Source of the DNA: Aromatoleum tolulyticum
Lineage (GTDB): Bacteria > Pseudomonadota > Gammaproteobacteria > Burkholderiales > Rhodocyclaceae
Reading direction: 5' to 3'
DNA: 64,000 bases
NCBI RefSeq assembly: GCF_900156155.1
Contig: NZ_FTMD01000002.1
Coordinates: forward strand, 1 to 64,000
Shown: positions 17,691 through 29,996 of the stretch, piece by piece
Layout: every line of letters begins with the position of its first letter
How positions within the stretch are numbered: the first letter of the stretch is position 1
Made by a program: the position numbers and the translations under genes
Notes under the pieces: generated by a model
The model's input: only the letters and a program-made list of their open reading frames with translations
What the model was told of the DNA's origin: nothing
Databases searched by the model: none

Positions 17691-17726
17691 GAACGCCCGA
17701 TGCATGAGCATCGGGCGTTCTGTTTT
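17691..17726 (+). terminator. Rho-independent terminator after ppiD
   Basis: A perfect 13-bp stem (GAACGCCCGATGC / GCATCGGGCGTTC) with loop ATGA is followed by TGTTTT. It separates ppiD from the convergent fabI gene and may serve both. Confidence 0.85.
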
Positions 17727-17775
17727 GGACACTAGCGGCCGCGCGTCGGGCGGCCGCCGGAGATGATGGCTGGCG

Positions 17776-18567
17776 TCAGGGCTGCTCGGAGTTGCCGAGA
17801 GCTGTGGTGTTGAAGCCGCCGTCAACATACATGATCTCGCCGGTGACGCCGCTTGCGAGATCCGAGCAGAGGAAGGCCGCAGCGTTGCCGACTTCCTCGA
17901 TGGTGACGTTGCGACGCAGCGGGGCGTTGTGCTCGTTGAACGACAGCAGCTTGCTGAAGCTGCCGATGCCCGATGCCGCCAGAGTCTTGATCGGGCCGGC
18001 GGAGATCGCGTTCACACGGGTGCCTTCCGGGCCGAGGCAGACGGCGAGATAGCGCACCGCACTCTCGAGGCTTGCCTTGGCCAGGCCCATGATGTTGTAG
18101 TTGGGCATCGTGCGCACGGCGCCGAGGTAGGACATCGTCAGGAGTGCGCCCCTGCGGCCCTTCATCATCGGGCGTGCGGCCTTGGCGAGCAGCGGGAAGC
18201 TGCCGGCACTGATCTCCTGGGAGATGCGGAACGCTTCGCGCGAGAAGCCTTCGAGGAAGTCGCCTTCCAGGGCATCGCCAGGCGCAAAGGCGATCGAATG
18301 GACGAGGCCGTCGAGGCCATCCCATTTCTGCGCCAACTGGTCGAACAGCGCGGTGATTTCCTCGTCGTTCTGCACGTCGCACGAGAAGATGAGGTCCGAA
18401 TCGAATTCGGCAGCCATCTTGGCTACGCGGTCCTGGAAGCGTTCGTTCTGGTACGTGAAGGCGAGTTCCGCACCTTCACGGTGCATGGCTTTGGCGATGC
18501 CGTACGAAATCGAGCGATTGCTGAGCAGTCCGGTGATCAGAATGCGTTTGCCGGCGAGAAAGCCCAT
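17776..18567 (-). CDS. fabI: Enoyl-ACP reductase (NADH) FabI
   Basis: This 263-residue SDR-fold enzyme catalyses the last reduction in each cycle of type II fatty acid synthesis. It shows the FabI cofactor segment ([20 protein letters not shown]), VHSIAFAP, and the catalytic Tyr/Lys in [13 protein letters not shown], as in E. coli FabI. C-terminal motif [20 protein letters not shown]. Length is typical. It is convergent with ppiD and divergent from the ABC transporter genes. Confidence 0.95.
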   Translation of the reverse strand: MGFLAGKRILITGLLSNRSISYGIAKAMHREGAELAFTYQNERFQDRVAKMAAEFDSDLIFSCDVQNDEEITALFDQLAQKWDGLDGLVHSIAFAPGDALEGDFLEGFSREAFRISQEISAGSFPLLAKAARPMMKGRRGALLTMSYLGAVRTMPNYNIMGLAKASLESAVRYLAVCLGPEGTRVNAISAGPIKTLAASGIGSFSKLLSFNEHNAPLRRNVTIEEVGNAAAFLCSDLASGVTGEIMYVDGGFNTTALGNSEQP

Positions 18568-18695
18568 TTTCGGTAATGCTCCTTCTTGATGATCGGCGGA
18601 TTATAGCCGATGGGCGCCGATGGTCGACGTGCACAACCACGATCGTATCGCTTCGGGGCGCGAAGCGTGCCGGCTTGCAGGTAGAATCGGCTGCC

Positions 18696-20867
18696 ATGTT
18701 GCGCCGTTTCCCGCTCCTGCTGGTGTATTGCGTCTTCCTCGCCGCCTGTGGGTCGGTGTGGAACGACCCCTATCCGGCGGCGGAGCAGGGACGCAATATC
18801 ATGTATTCGGCATTCACTGACCGTCCCAAGCACCTCGATCCGGTGCAGTCGTACAGCGAGGATGAGGCCACCTTCCTGTACCAGATCTATGAGCCGCCGC
18901 TTCAGTATCACTACCTGAAACGGCCATATACGCTGGTACCCGGCAGCGCCGCGGCGATGCCGGTGGTGCGGCGCTATGATGAGGCCGGGCGCGAACTGCC
19001 TGAGACCGCCCCGGCGACGCAGGTGGCGAAGAGCGTCTATGAGATCCGGATCCGGCCGGGCATTTTCTACCAGCCGCACCCGGCGCTGGCCCGCCGGGCC
19101 GACGGTACTCCGCGCTATGCGGCCCTGTCGGCGGCCGATCTCGAGGATGTGCGTGGGCTTGGCGATTTTGCCGAAACCGGCACGCGCGAGCTGGAAGCCG
19201 GCGATTTCGTGCATCAGATCAAGCGGCTCGCGCATCCGCGACTGCACTCGCCGATCTTCGAGCTGATCGCCGAGTATCTGCCGGGCCTCAAGGCCTTGCA
19301 GAAGGCGCTCGCCGACGAGGCAGCCCGGACATCCGGCGCTCTTGATCTGGAACGTCACGCCGTTCCGGGCATCGAGATCGTCGATCGCTACACCTATCGG
19401 ATCACGCTGAATGGGGCTTATCCGCAGTTTCTTTATTGGCTGTCGATGCCGTTTTTCGCCCCGGTCCCGCCGGAGGCCGACCGTTTCTACGGGCAGCCGG
19501 GCATGGCCGAGCGCAACCTGACCCTCGATTGGTGGCCGATCGGCACCGGCCCGTACATGCTGTCGGAGAACAATCCGAATGCGCGCATGGTGCTTGCGCG
19601 GAATCCCAATTTCCGCGGCGAGAGCTTCCCGTGCGAAGGCGAACCGGGCGATCGGGAGGCGGGCCTGCTTGCCGACTGCGGCAAGACGATGCCCTTTGTC
19701 GAGAAGGTCGTGTTCACGCGCGAACGCGAGAGCATTCCGTACTGGAACAAGTTCCTGCAGGGCTATTACGACGCTTCCGGCGTTTCGTCGGACAACTTCG
19801 ACCAGGCGGTGACGATGACCAGCCAGGGCGAGGTATCGCTTTCGGACGAGATGCGCGAGCAAGGGATCCAGCTGCTGACCTCGGTGTCGCCGTCCATCTT
19901 TTACCTCGGCTTCAACATGCTCGACAGTGTCGTCGGTGGCGGAGCTGGTGCGGAGGGACAGGTGCGGGCGCGCAAGCTGCGGCAGGCGATCTCGATCGCG
20001 CTGGACATGGACGAGTTCGTGTCGATCTTCCTGAACGGGCGCGGGGTGACGGCGATGCATCCGATTCCGCCGGGCATCTTCGGCGCGCGTGAAGGTGAGG
20101 CCGGGATCAATCCGGTGGTGTACGAATGGCGCGATGGGCATGCAGTGCGACGCAGCAAGGACGCGGCGCGCCGCTTGCTGGCCGAGGCGGGGTACCCTGA
20201 CGGGCGCGATGCGAAGACCGGGGAGCCCCTGATCCTGAATCTCGACACGACGCCCGGCGGCCTCGGCGACAAGGCGCGCTCCGACTGGCTGGCAAAGCAG
20301 TTCCGCGAACTCGGCGTGCAGTTCGTCGTGCGCGCGACCGACTACAACCGCTTCCAGGACAAGATCCGCGAGGGCAACGCGCAGCTGTTCTTCTTCGGTT
20401 GGAATGCGGATTATCCGGATCCGGAGAACATGCTCTTCCTGTTGCACGGCGCCCAGGCGAAGGTGAAGGAATCGGGCCAGAACGCGGCCAACTACGTGAA
20501 CGCGGAGTACGACCGTCTGTTCGAGAAGATGAAGAGCATGCCCGACGGTCCCGAGCGGCAGGCGGTGATCGATCGCATGGTCGCGATCCTGCAGCACGAT
20601 GCGCCGTGGATCTTCGGATTCCATCCGAAGGCGTATTCGCTGCAGCATGGCTGGGTGCTTAATCGCAAGACGGGAAGCATGGTGCGCAATACGCTGAAGT
20701 ACCAGCGCATCGACGTCGAACGGCGCGACGCCGCGCGGGCGCAATGGAATCGGCCGGTCGTGTGGCCGCTGCTGCTGTTGGCTGCGCTTGCGCTTGTCGC
20801 GATTGCGCCGGCGTTTGTCCATTACCGGCGGCGCGAACGGGCGACGGCATTGGGAGGTGGCCGCTGA
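18696..20867 (+). CDS. Peptide/nickel-type ABC transporter substrate-binding lipoprotein
   Basis: This 723-residue SBP_bac_5 family protein has a lipoprotein signal (LVYCVFLAAC), then the binding domain (DRPKHLDPVQSYSEDEATFL, GTGPYMLSENNPNARMVLAR, ELGVQFVVRATDYNRFQDK). Unusually it ends with a C-terminal membrane segment (WPLLLLAALALVAIAPAFV) and a basic tail, so it may be anchored at both ends. It would capture an oligopeptide or similar solute. It overlaps the first permease gene by 1 bp. The start at 18696 is chosen because it opens the signal peptide. Confidence 0.85.
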   Translation: MLRRFPLLLVYCVFLAACGSVWNDPYPAAEQGRNIMYSAFTDRPKHLDPVQSYSEDEATFLYQIYEPPLQYHYLKRPYTLVPGSAAAMPVVRRYDEAGRELPETAPATQVAKSVYEIRIRPGIFYQPHPALARRADGTPRYAALSAADLEDVRGLGDFAETGTRELEAGDFVHQIKRLAHPRLHSPIFELIAEYLPGLKALQKALADEAARTSGALDLERHAVPGIEIVDRYTYRITLNGAYPQFLYWLSMPFFAPVPPEADRFYGQPGMAERNLTLDWWPIGTGPYMLSENNPNARMVLARNPNFRGESFPCEGEPGDREAGLLADCGKTMPFVEKVVFTRERESIPYWNKFLQGYYDASGVSSDNFDQAVTMTSQGEVSLSDEMREQGIQLLTSVSPSIFYLGFNMLDSVVGGGAGAEGQVRARKLRQAISIALDMDEFVSIFLNGRGVTAMHPIPPGIFGAREGEAGINPVVYEWRDGHAVRRSKDAARRLLAEAGYPDGRDAKTGEPLILNLDTTPGGLGDKARSDWLAKQFRELGVQFVVRATDYNRFQDKIREGNAQLFFFGWNADYPDPENMLFLLHGAQAKVKESGQNAANYVNAEYDRLFEKMKSMPDGPERQAVIDRMVAILQHDAPWIFGFHPKAYSLQHGWVLNRKTGSMVRNTLKYQRIDVERRDAARAQWNRPVVWPLLLLAALALVAIAPAFVHYRRRERATALGGGR

Positions 20868-21844
20868 TGTTCGCGTACGTGCTGCGCCGGCTGCTGTATG
20901 CGCTGCCCATCCTGATCGGAGTCAATCTCGTGACCTTCGCGCTGTTCTTCGTCGTCAATTCGCCCGACGACATGGCGCGCATGCAGCTCGGCGTGAAGCG
21001 CGTGGCGCCCGAAGCGATCGAGCGCTGGAAGGTCGAACGAGGTTACGACCGTCCGCTGTTTTTCAATGCCGCGGCGCAGGGGAGCGGACAGGTCACGGAG
21101 ACGATCTTCTTCCAGAAGTCCCTGCGGATGTTCACGTTCGATTTCGGGCGTGCCGACGACGGACGCGACATCGCGCAGGAGATCCGCGACCGCATGGGGC
21201 CCTCGCTTGCCTTGGCGTTGCCGACTTTCGTGCTGGGTCTGTTCGCATCGGTTTCGTTCGCGCTGATCCTGGTGTTCTTCCGGGCGAGCTATCTGGATTT
21301 CTGGGGCGTCGTGCTGTGCGTGGCGATGATGTCGATCTCGAGCCTCTTCTACATCATCGGCGGGCAGTGGCTGGTCTCCAAGTTGTGGGCGCTGGTGCCG
21401 ATTTCGGGCTACGCGCCGGGTTTCGACGCCGCACGCTTCCTCGTGTTGCCGGTGGCGATCAGCGTGATCGCCGGGGTGGGTTCCAATGCGCGCTGGTACC
21501 GGACGATTTTCCTCGAAGAGATCTCGCGCGATTACGTGCGGACCGCGCGCGCGAAGGGGCTTTCCGAGCGTGTCGTGTTGTTCCGGCACGTGCTGAAGAA
21601 CGCGATGATCCCGATCCTGACCGGTGTCGTCGTGGTCATTCCGCTGCTATTCATGGGCAGCCTGCTGGTCGAGTCGTTCTTCGGCATCCCGGGGCTGGGC
21701 AGCTACACGATCGACGCGATCAACGCCCAGGACTTTGCCGTCGTGCGGGCGATGGTGTTCATCGGTTCGGTGCTGTACATCGTCGGCCTGATCCTGACCG
21801 ACATTTCCTATACGCTGGTCGATCCGCGCGTGAGGCTGGAGTAG
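20867..21844 (+). CDS. ABC transporter permease (DppB/OppB-like)
   Basis: This 325-residue inner-membrane protein of the binding-protein-dependent permease family has an N-terminal helix typical of OppB proteins (YVLRRLLYALPILIGVNLVT), five further helices and the EAA loop EEISRDYVRTARAKGLSE that contacts an ATPase. Its ATG overlaps the stop of the substrate-binding protein gene. Confidence 0.88.
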   Translation: MFAYVLRRLLYALPILIGVNLVTFALFFVVNSPDDMARMQLGVKRVAPEAIERWKVERGYDRPLFFNAAAQGSGQVTETIFFQKSLRMFTFDFGRADDGRDIAQEIRDRMGPSLALALPTFVLGLFASVSFALILVFFRASYLDFWGVVLCVAMMSISSLFYIIGGQWLVSKLWALVPISGYAPGFDAARFLVLPVAISVIAGVGSNARWYRTIFLEEISRDYVRTARAKGLSERVVLFRHVLKNAMIPILTGVVVVIPLLFMGSLLVESFFGIPGLGSYTIDAINAQDFAVVRAMVFIGSVLYIVGLILTDISYTLVDPRVRLE

Positions 21845-21847
21845 GCG

Positions 21848-23263
21848 ATGGGATTCCTGCCGGTTCTGCTGTGGACCGATGTGCTGTTCTTCCTGCTGCT
21901 CGCGATCGGGGTCGCAACGATCGTCCATGTGCGCCGGGAAGCCCCGCTGCGCGCCGCCTGGCGCCGGGTGGGGGGGCGGCCCAGCGGCATGGCCTCGGCG
22001 GTGATCCTGCTCGCGTTCCTCGTTGTCGGCTTGGTCGACAGTTTCCATTTTCGGCCGCAGCTGCCGGTTGCCAACGGCGCGGCGGAGAATGTGCCTGTTG
22101 CCCACTCGTCCGAGGTGCTTAGCGCACTGGATGTCCTGTTGGCGCCCTTGCGTACGCATGTCGAGAAGACCTATTCGGCCCCCTTTGCGACGGCGTTGTA
22201 CGCGCGTGAGACCGTCGAACTACCCGGGGGAGGGCAGTCGCGCATCTATCCGCGGCTCGCGTGGGGCGGGGCTCATCTGGGCGAAGCGACCGGCGAGCGC
22301 GATGCGGATGTCGCAAGACGGATCGCAACGGGGGTTGCCGGAGCGATGGCGGTCTGGATCGCCGTGGCGGCAATTCTGGTCGTCATGCTGGCGCGCAGGC
22401 GCGGGAACGGGATGGGGGAGGCAGCTCGCGCCCTGTGGCGGGGCGAGACGGATCTGGCGTGGCGGGCTGCGCTGGTCACGTTCGCCTGCGTGCTCGTGGT
22501 AGCGATTCTGGCGATCAAGCTCGCGCCCTACTACCACGTCTTCGGCACCGACAAGGTCGGGCAGGACGTGCTTTACCTGTCGCTCAAGAGCGTGCGCACC
22601 GCGCTGATCATCGGGACGCTGACGACGCTCGTGATGCTGCCGTTCGCGGTCGCCCTGGGCATCATGGCGGGGTATCTCGGAGGCTGGGTCGATGACGTGA
22701 TCCAGTACGTCTACACGGTTCTCAATGCCATTCCCGGTGTGCTGCTGATCGCCGCGGCGGTGCTGATGATGCAGGTGGTGATCGACACCCATCCGCAATG
22801 GTTCTCGACCGCAGCCGAGCGCGCCGACGCGCGGCTGCTGGCCTTGTGCCTGATCCTCGGTATAACGAGCTGGACCGGACTGTGTCGGCTGCTGCGTGGC
22901 GAGACGCTGAAGCTGCGCGAGCTGGAATACGTGCAGGCGGCGCGCGCCTTCGGAGTAGGTACCTCCGCCATCCTGCGACGTCACGTGTTGCCCAACGTGA
23001 TGCACATCGTGCTGATCGCGCTGGTCATGGACTTTTCCGGTCTGGTGCTGGCCGAAGCGGTGCTGTCTTATGTCGGGATCGGCGTCGATCCGACGACCAT
23101 CAGCTTCGGTACGATGATCAATATGGCGCGGGCCGAACTCGCGCGCGAGCCCTCGGTGTGGTGGTCGCTGATGGCGGCCTTCGTCTTCATGTTCGTGCTC
23201 GTGCTGTCGGCAAACCTGTTCGCCGACGTCGTGCGCGACGCCTTCGATCCGCGCCGTTCCTGA
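21848..23263 (+). CDS. ABC transporter permease (DppC/OppC-like), long form
   Basis: This 471-residue permease is longer than usual for OppC (about 300) because of an N-terminal extension with extra membrane helices around residues 1-25, 50-65 and 155-180. The core permease has the EAA loop [20 protein letters not shown]. It starts 3 bp after the previous permease. No ATP-binding subunit gene follows: the next gene is selO. Confidence 0.85.
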   Translation: MGFLPVLLWTDVLFFLLLAIGVATIVHVRREAPLRAAWRRVGGRPSGMASAVILLAFLVVGLVDSFHFRPQLPVANGAAENVPVAHSSEVLSALDVLLAPLRTHVEKTYSAPFATALYARETVELPGGGQSRIYPRLAWGGAHLGEATGERDADVARRIATGVAGAMAVWIAVAAILVVMLARRRGNGMGEAARALWRGETDLAWRAALVTFACVLVVAILAIKLAPYYHVFGTDKVGQDVLYLSLKSVRTALIIGTLTTLVMLPFAVALGIMAGYLGGWVDDVIQYVYTVLNAIPGVLLIAAAVLMMQVVIDTHPQWFSTAAERADARLLALCLILGITSWTGLCRLLRGETLKLRELEYVQAARAFGVGTSAILRRHVLPNVMHIVLIALVMDFSGLVLAEAVLSYVGIGVDPTTISFGTMINMARAELAREPSVWWSLMAAFVFMFVLVLSANLFADVVRDAFDPRRS

Positions 23264-23345
23264 ACGCAGCGCACCGCGCCCGCGAACCAAGCACGGCCGC
23301 AGCCGTCTCATACGGGCAGCCCCCAACCCCAGGCGTTACCCCATA

Positions 23346-24905
23346 ATGAAAATCCTCGATTTCGACAACCGCTTCGTGCGTGAACTGCCGGGCGACCCGG
23401 AAGCGTCTCAGCATGTCCGCCAGGTGCATGGCGCCTGCTACTCGCGCGTTATGCCGACGCCGGTCGCGGCTCCCCGCCTGATCGCCTGGTCGCCAGAGGT
23501 CGCACGGCTGGTCGGCTTCGATGAGGCCGACGTCCGTTCGCCGGAGTTCGCGCAGGTCTTCGGCGGCAACGCGCTGTTGCCCGGTATGGAGCCCTACGCT
23601 GCATGTTACGGCGGTCACCAGTTCGGCAACTGGGCGGGGCAGCTTGGTGACGGACGGGCGATCACGCTCGGTGAAACCGTCAATCCGCGCGGCGAACGAT
23701 GGGAGCTCCAGCTGAAGGGCGCCGGACCGACACCATACTCGCGCCGGGCGGACGGCCGCGCGGTGCTGCGTTCGTCGATCCGCGAGTTCCTGTGCAGCGA
23801 GGCCATGCATCACCTGGGCATCCCGACCACCCGAGCCCTGAGCATCGTCGCCACGGGCGAGGCGGTTATCCGCGACATGTTCTACGACGGGCGGCCGAAG
23901 GCCGAACCGGGTGCGGTCGTGTGCCGCGTGGCCCCGTCGTTCATCCGTTTCGGCAACTTCGAGATCTTTACCGCACGCGGCGACCAGGACGTCCTGGAAA
24001 AGCTGGTCGACTTCACGATCGCACGCGACTTTCCCGAGATCACCGGCGGTGCGGCGGCGCGGCGGGCCGACTGGTTCCATGCCGTATGCGAGCGCACGGC
24101 GCGGCTCGTCGCCCACTGGATGCGCGTGGGGTTCGTGCATGGCGTGATGAACACCGACAACATGTCGATCCTCGGGCTGACGATCGACTACGGCCCCTAC
24201 GGCTGGATCGACAACTTCGATCCCGGATGGACACCGAACACGACCGACGCAGAGGGGCGCCGCTACCGCTTCGGCAATCAGCCGCAAATCGCGCAGTGGA
24301 ACCTGCTCCAGCTGGCGAACGCGCTGTTTCCGGCCTTCGGTGCCGTCGAACCATTGCAGGACGGCCTGTCACGCTACGCGGCCATATACGAGGCCGAAAG
24401 CCGCCGCATGCTTGCCGCGAAACTCGGCTTCGAGGAGCTGCGCGAGGAGGACGATGGCCTCGTCGAAACCTTGCACGAGCTTATGACCGGGGCGGAAGTC
24501 GATATGACGATCCTGTTCCGCGAGCTCTCCCGCGTCGACATCGAGGCGCCTGCCCTCGAGCCGCTGCGCGAGGCGTTCTACGCTGAGGACAAGCTCCGCG
24601 AGCACGAGGCGGCATTCGCAGAGTGGCTGGGGCGCTATGCCGCGCGGGTCCGCGCGGAAGGATTGCCGTCGGATGTGCGACGGTCACGCATGAACGCGGT
24701 CAATCCGCTCTACGTGCTGCGGAACTATCTTGCGCAGGAGGCGATCGACGCGGCGGAGCAGGGCGACGAATCACTCGTGTTCGAACTGCTGGAGGTGATG
24801 CGCCGGCCGTACGACGAACAGCCCGGCCGCGAACGTTTCGCGGCCCGCCGCCCCGACTGGGCGCGCAACCGTGCAGGGTGTTCGATGCTGTCGTGCAGTT
24901 CCTAG
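23346..24905 (+). CDS. selO: Protein adenylyltransferase SelO (YdiU)
   Basis: This 519-residue pseudokinase-fold enzyme AMPylates proteins in response to redox stress. Visible family segments are [40 protein letters not shown] and [20 protein letters not shown]. The C-terminus GCSMLSCSS has Cys at the position where eukaryotic SelO carries selenocysteine. Length is as expected for the family. Confidence 0.92.
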   Translation: MKILDFDNRFVRELPGDPEASQHVRQVHGACYSRVMPTPVAAPRLIAWSPEVARLVGFDEADVRSPEFAQVFGGNALLPGMEPYAACYGGHQFGNWAGQLGDGRAITLGETVNPRGERWELQLKGAGPTPYSRRADGRAVLRSSIREFLCSEAMHHLGIPTTRALSIVATGEAVIRDMFYDGRPKAEPGAVVCRVAPSFIRFGNFEIFTARGDQDVLEKLVDFTIARDFPEITGGAAARRADWFHAVCERTARLVAHWMRVGFVHGVMNTDNMSILGLTIDYGPYGWIDNFDPGWTPNTTDAEGRRYRFGNQPQIAQWNLLQLANALFPAFGAVEPLQDGLSRYAAIYEAESRRMLAAKLGFEELREEDDGLVETLHELMTGAEVDMTILFRELSRVDIEAPALEPLREAFYAEDKLREHEAAFAEWLGRYAARVRAEGLPSDVRRSRMNAVNPLYVLRNYLAQEAIDAAEQGDESLVFELLEVMRRPYDEQPGRERFAARRPDWARNRAGCSMLSCSS

Positions 24906-24906
24906 G

Positions 24907-25353
24907 TCAGACCTTGGTCTTCATCAGGCGCGCCTTGTCGCGTTCCCAGTCGCGCTCCTTCGCGTCCTCGCGCTTGTCGTATTGCTTCTTGCCCTTCGCG
25001 AGGCCGATCAGCGCCTTGATGCGGCCCTTCGTGAAGTGAAGGTCGAGCGGCACGAGCGCGTAGCCGGCGCGTTCGACCTTGCCGATGAGCTTGGAAATCT
25101 CGCTGGCATGGAGAAGGAGCTTGCGCGTGCGCACGGGGTCCGGCTTGATGTGCGATGAAGCCGCGGCCAGGGCCGTGATGTGCATGCCGACGATGAAGAT
25201 TTCCGCATTGCGGATGATGACGTAGGCTTCCTTGATGTTCGCGCGGCCGGCGCGGATCGCCTTGACCTCCCAGCCCTCGAGCACGAGCCCGGCTTCGTAC
25301 TTCTCCTCGATGAAGTAGTCGTGGTAGGCCTTGCGGTTGTCGATGATGCTCAT
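24907..25353 (-). CDS. smpB: SsrA-binding protein SmpB
   Basis: This 148-residue protein binds tmRNA for ribosome rescue. Family motifs visible: [33 protein letters not shown] and the basic C-terminal tail [20 protein letters not shown]. Length is typical. It is convergent with selO (1 bp apart) and divergent from ratA. The tmRNA gene itself is not in the window. Confidence 0.96.
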   Translation of the reverse strand: MSIIDNRKAYHDYFIEEKYEAGLVLEGWEVKAIRAGRANIKEAYVIIRNAEIFIVGMHITALAAASSHIKPDPVRTRKLLLHASEISKLIGKVERAGYALVPLDLHFTKGRIKALIGLAKGKKQYDKREDAKERDWERDKARLMKTKV

Positions 25354-25467
25354 GCGGGTTCAGGATCCTGTGCCTCGCGGCCGGTCCGCGGGAAGCGGTC
25401 GTTGGCGGTGCGTTGCGGTAGAATCGCGCATTTTAGCAGGTCGGCAAAGCGCCGGTCCCACACGCAC

Positions 25468-25905
25468 ATGGCTGAAGTCAGGAAGCAGGTTCTGATCGAG
25501 TTCACTCCCGCGCAGATGTTCGAGCTCGTCGACCGCTGTGAAGACTATCCGCAATTCCTCCCGTGGTGCGGAGGAGCGGAGGTGCAGGAGCGCACTGAAC
25601 ACAAGACGGTTGCGACGCTGCACATCAGCTATCACGGCATCAAGGCGAATTTCACGACCGAGAATGCCAAGGTATTTCCGGGCGAGATGAAGATCGGCCT
25701 CCGCGAAGGCCCTTTCACGCATCTCGACGGCCTGTGGCGATTCATCGCACTCGGCGACACGGCGTGCAAGGTCGAGTTCAACCTGCACTACCAGTTTTCC
25801 AGCAAGCTGCTCGAAAAGGTGCTCGGTCCGGTGTTCAGCCACATCGCGAACACTTTCGTGGAATCGTTCATCAAACGCGCGCAGCAGGTGTATCCGAAGG
25901 GATGA
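25468..25905 (+). CDS. ratA: RatA/COQ10-like START-domain protein
   Basis: This 145-residue protein (MAEVRKQVLIEFTPAQMFEL, VDRCEDYPQFLPWCGGAEV, GPFTHLDGLWRFIAL) belongs to the polyketide-cyclase/COQ10 START family annotated as RatA. In E. coli RatA has been linked to ribosome-subunit association; the homology to COQ10 suggests a quinone-binding role. It overlaps rnfH by 4 bp, the classic ratA-rnfH pair divergent from smpB. Confidence 0.92.
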   Translation: MAEVRKQVLIEFTPAQMFELVDRCEDYPQFLPWCGGAEVQERTEHKTVATLHISYHGIKANFTTENAKVFPGEMKIGLREGPFTHLDGLWRFIALGDTACKVEFNLHYQFSSKLLEKVLGPVFSHIANTFVESFIKRAQQVYPKG

Positions 25906-26228
25906 CAATGGCCGCATTCATCGACGTGGAAGTCTCCTACGCACTGCCGTCAAAGCAGGAGCTGATAAAGGTCCGGGTGGCCGAGGGCGCGACGGTTCGC
26001 GATGCGATCGAGGCATCCGGCGTGCTCGTGAAACACCCCGACATCGAGATCGACGGCCGCAACAAGGTCGGAGTGTTCGCCAAGCTGACGCGCCTCGATA
26101 CCGTGCTGCGCGACCGCGACCGGGTGGAGATCTACCGGCCGCTCATCGCCGATCCGAAGGCGGTGCGGAAAAAGCGTGCCGAGGAAGGCAAAGCGATGAA
26201 GAAGGGGGGCGGCCCGGCGGAGGAGTGA
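25902..26228 (+). CDS. rnfH: RnfH family ubiquitin-like protein
   Basis: This 108-residue beta-grasp protein (IDVEVSYALPSKQELIKVRV, GATVRDAIEASGV, VGVFAKLTRLDTVLRDRDRV, EIYRPLIADPKAVRKKRAEE) matches the UPF0125/RnfH family. Function is unsettled. The start at 25902 overlaps the ratA stop; an alternative ATG lies 6 bp downstream. The tail is Lys/Glu/Gly-rich. Confidence 0.9.
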   Translation: MTMAAFIDVEVSYALPSKQELIKVRVAEGATVRDAIEASGVLVKHPDIEIDGRNKVGVFAKLTRLDTVLRDRDRVEIYRPLIADPKAVRKKRAEEGKAMKKGGGPAEE

Positions 26229-26266
26229 GGCCGTGCGCCAGTCCCGGACCAATCCGGGCGTGGCGC

Positions 26267-26815
26267 TTACTTGCAGTTCTCGTCGATGTAGCGCTGCGAG
26301 CGCTCGATCTCGGCCCTGCGTGCGGCATCGTCCATCAGTTCGCGCTGACCTTCGCTGTTGAAGCGCGTGACACGGCGGCTGTTCTTGAGCCCGACGATCT
26401 GGCTGCGTGCCTGATCACAGTAGCGCGCAAGTTCGGCTGCCTTCTGGCGCTCCTTTTCGATCTTGGCTTCGGCCTCTGCTGCAGCCACTTTGCGCTGACG
26501 GAATTCGGTTTCCTTTTCCGCCATCGTCTTGGGCTTGGCTGGATTCGCCGTTTCCTTGGCCTGTTTGCCCGTTTCGCCGGCAGCACCGTCGGTTGCGGGG
26601 TTCTGCGATGCCGCCTCTGCGGATTGATCCGGGGCGGCTTCATCGGCGGTCGGCACCTTGGGCCGGCTCGCCGGTTTGACGGTTTTTGCGGCGCCGGTCG
26701 GGGGAGGTGTATCCGAGTAATTGATCCGGCCCTGCGCGTCGCGCCATTGATACACCTGAGCTGCTGCGGGCAGTGCAAGGGTCAGGCTCAAGACGAGCAG
26801 GCTAAGGCGACGCAT
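26267..26815 (-). CDS. DUF4124 domain-containing periplasmic protein
   Basis: This 182-residue protein has a signal peptide (LSLLVLSLTLALPAAAQ), then the DUF4124 domain (VYQWRDAQGRINYSDTPPP), a low-complexity Ala/Pro linker and a charged, probably helical segment rich in Lys, Glu and Ala. Function unknown; such proteins are common in betaproteobacteria. It is divergent from guaB. Confidence 0.85.
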   Translation of the reverse strand: MRRLSLLVLSLTLALPAAAQVYQWRDAQGRINYSDTPPPTGAAKTVKPASRPKVPTADEAAPDQSAEAASQNPATDGAAGETGKQAKETANPAKPKTMAEKETEFRQRKVAAAEAEAKIEKERQKAAELARYCDQARSQIVGLKNSRRVTRFNSEGQRELMDDAARRAEIERSQRYIDENCK

Positions 26816-26832
26816 CGGACGGGCTCCATTGA

Positions 26833-28359
<1,527 letters not shown>

Positions 28360-28375
28360 TCCGATCCCGACATCG

Positions 28376-28407
28376 AAGGCGGCCCGCTCGGGCCGCCTTT
28401 CCTTTTT
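28376..28407 (+). terminator. Terminator between guaB and guaA
   Basis: A 10-bp perfect stem AAGGCGGCCC / GGGCCGCCTT with loop GCTC is followed by a T-rich tract (TTTCCTTTTTT). It may attenuate read-through from guaB into guaA. Confidence 0.8.
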
Positions 28408-28430
28408 TCGTACGTCCCGAGAGCGTTGCC

Positions 28431-29996
28431 ATGGCTCATCAGAAAATCCTCATCCTCGACTTCGGTTCCCAGGTTACCCAGCTCATCGCCCGTCGCGTGC
28501 GGGAGCAGCAGGTGTATTGCGAGCTCCACCCCTTCGACGTGTCGGAAGAGTTCGTGCGCGAGTTCGCCCCGGCCGGCGTGATCCTGTCGGGTGGGCCGAA
28601 CTCGGTGTACGAGGCACTGGAGTGGAAGGCCCCGCAAGCGGTGTTCGAACTCGGCGTGCCGGTACTCGGGATCTGCTACGGCATGCAGACGATGGCCCAA
28701 CAACTCGGCGGGTCCGTCGAAAGCTCAGGCAAGCGCGAATTCGGCTATGCGGAGATCCGCGCGCGCGGGCATTCCGACCTTTTCCGCGGCATTCAGGACC
28801 GCACGAACGACGAAGGTCACGGACTGCTCGACGTATGGATGAGTCACGGCGACAAGGTTACCGAGCTGCCGCCAGGCTTCAAGGTCATCGCGAGCAACGA
28901 GTCCTGCCCGGTTGCAGCGATGGCCGACGAGACACGCAGGTTCTATGCGGTGCAGTTCCACCCCGAGGTCACGCACACGATCAAGGGCAAGGAGATGATC
29001 GCCCGTTTCGTGCATGAGATCTGCGGCTGCGGCCATGACTGGAACATGCCCGATTACGTCAGTGAGGCGATCGAGAAGGTGCGCGCCCAGGTCGGCGACG
29101 AGGAGGTCATCCTGGGCCTGTCCGGCGGAGTCGACTCCTCGGTGGTCGCGGCGCTGCTGCATCGCGCGATCGGCGAGCAGCTGACCTGCGTGTTCGTCGA
29201 CAACGGACTCCTGCGCCTGAACGAGGCCGAGCAGGTGATGGAGACCTTCTCGCGCAATCTCGGCGTCAAGGTAATCCACGTCGATGCCACCGAGCAGTTC
29301 ATGGGCCACCTGAAGGGGGTCTCGGATCCGGAGCAGAAGCGCAAGATCATCGGTCGCGAGTTCGTCGAAGTCTTCCAGGCCGAGGCGAAGAAGCTGCCGA
29401 ATGCGAAGTGGCTGGCGCAGGGCACGATCTATCCCGACGTGATCGAGTCGGCTGGCTCCAAGACCGGCAAGGCGCACACGATCAAGAGTCACCACAACGT
29501 GGGCGGGCTGCCCGATACGTTGAATCTCAAGCTGCTCGAGCCGCTGCGCGAGCTGTTCAAGGACGAAGTGCGCGAACTGGGTATCGCACTGGGTCTGCCG
29601 CACGACATGGTGTATCGCCATCCCTTCCCCGGTCCCGGCCTCGGCGTGCGTATTCTCGGCGAGGTGAAGAAGGACTTCGCCGACCTGCTGCGCCGCGCGG
29701 ACGCAATCTTCATCGACGAGCTGCGCGCCGCCGACTGGTACGACAAGACCAGCCAGGCCTTCGCGGTGTTTCTGCCGGTGAAGAGCGTCGGCGTGATGGG
29801 CGACGGCCGCACCTACGAGTACGTCGTCGCGCTGCGCGCGGTGCAGACGCAGGACTTCATGACCGCGCACTGGGCCGAGCTGCCGCACAGCCTGCTGGGC
29901 AAGGTATCGAACCGGATCATCAACGAGGTACGCGGCATCAACCGGGTCGTGTACGACATTTCCGGCAAGCCGCCCGCGACGATCGAGTGGGAGTGA
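28431..29996 (+). CDS. guaA: GMP synthase (glutamine-hydrolysing) GuaA
   Basis: This 521-residue enzyme converts XMP to GMP. The N-terminal class I amidotransferase domain has the nucleophile Cys in [15 protein letters not shown]. The ATP-pyrophosphatase domain has SGGVDSSV, and the C-terminal dimerisation domain ends PPATIEWE. The start at 28431 gives the canonical N-terminus ([20 protein letters not shown]). The 3' end of guaA is a known integration site for genomic islands. Confidence 0.97.
   Translation: MAHQKILILDFGSQVTQLIARRVREQQVYCELHPFDVSEEFVREFAPAGVILSGGPNSVYEALEWKAPQAVFELGVPVLGICYGMQTMAQQLGGSVESSGKREFGYAEIRARGHSDLFRGIQDRTNDEGHGLLDVWMSHGDKVTELPPGFKVIASNESCPVAAMADETRRFYAVQFHPEVTHTIKGKEMIARFVHEICGCGHDWNMPDYVSEAIEKVRAQVGDEEVILGLSGGVDSSVVAALLHRAIGEQLTCVFVDNGLLRLNEAEQVMETFSRNLGVKVIHVDATEQFMGHLKGVSDPEQKRKIIGREFVEVFQAEAKKLPNAKWLAQGTIYPDVIESAGSKTGKAHTIKSHHNVGGLPDTLNLKLLEPLRELFKDEVRELGIALGLPHDMVYRHPFPGPGLGVRILGEVKKDFADLLRRADAIFIDELRAADWYDKTSQAFAVFLPVKSVGVMGDGRTYEYVVALRAVQTQDFMTAHWAELPHSLLGKVSNRIINEVRGINRVVYDISGKPPATIEWE

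Noticed and set aside
24890-24905. Selenocysteine codon in selO
   Set aside because: The C-terminal SCSS is encoded with an ordinary Cys codon and a normal stop.
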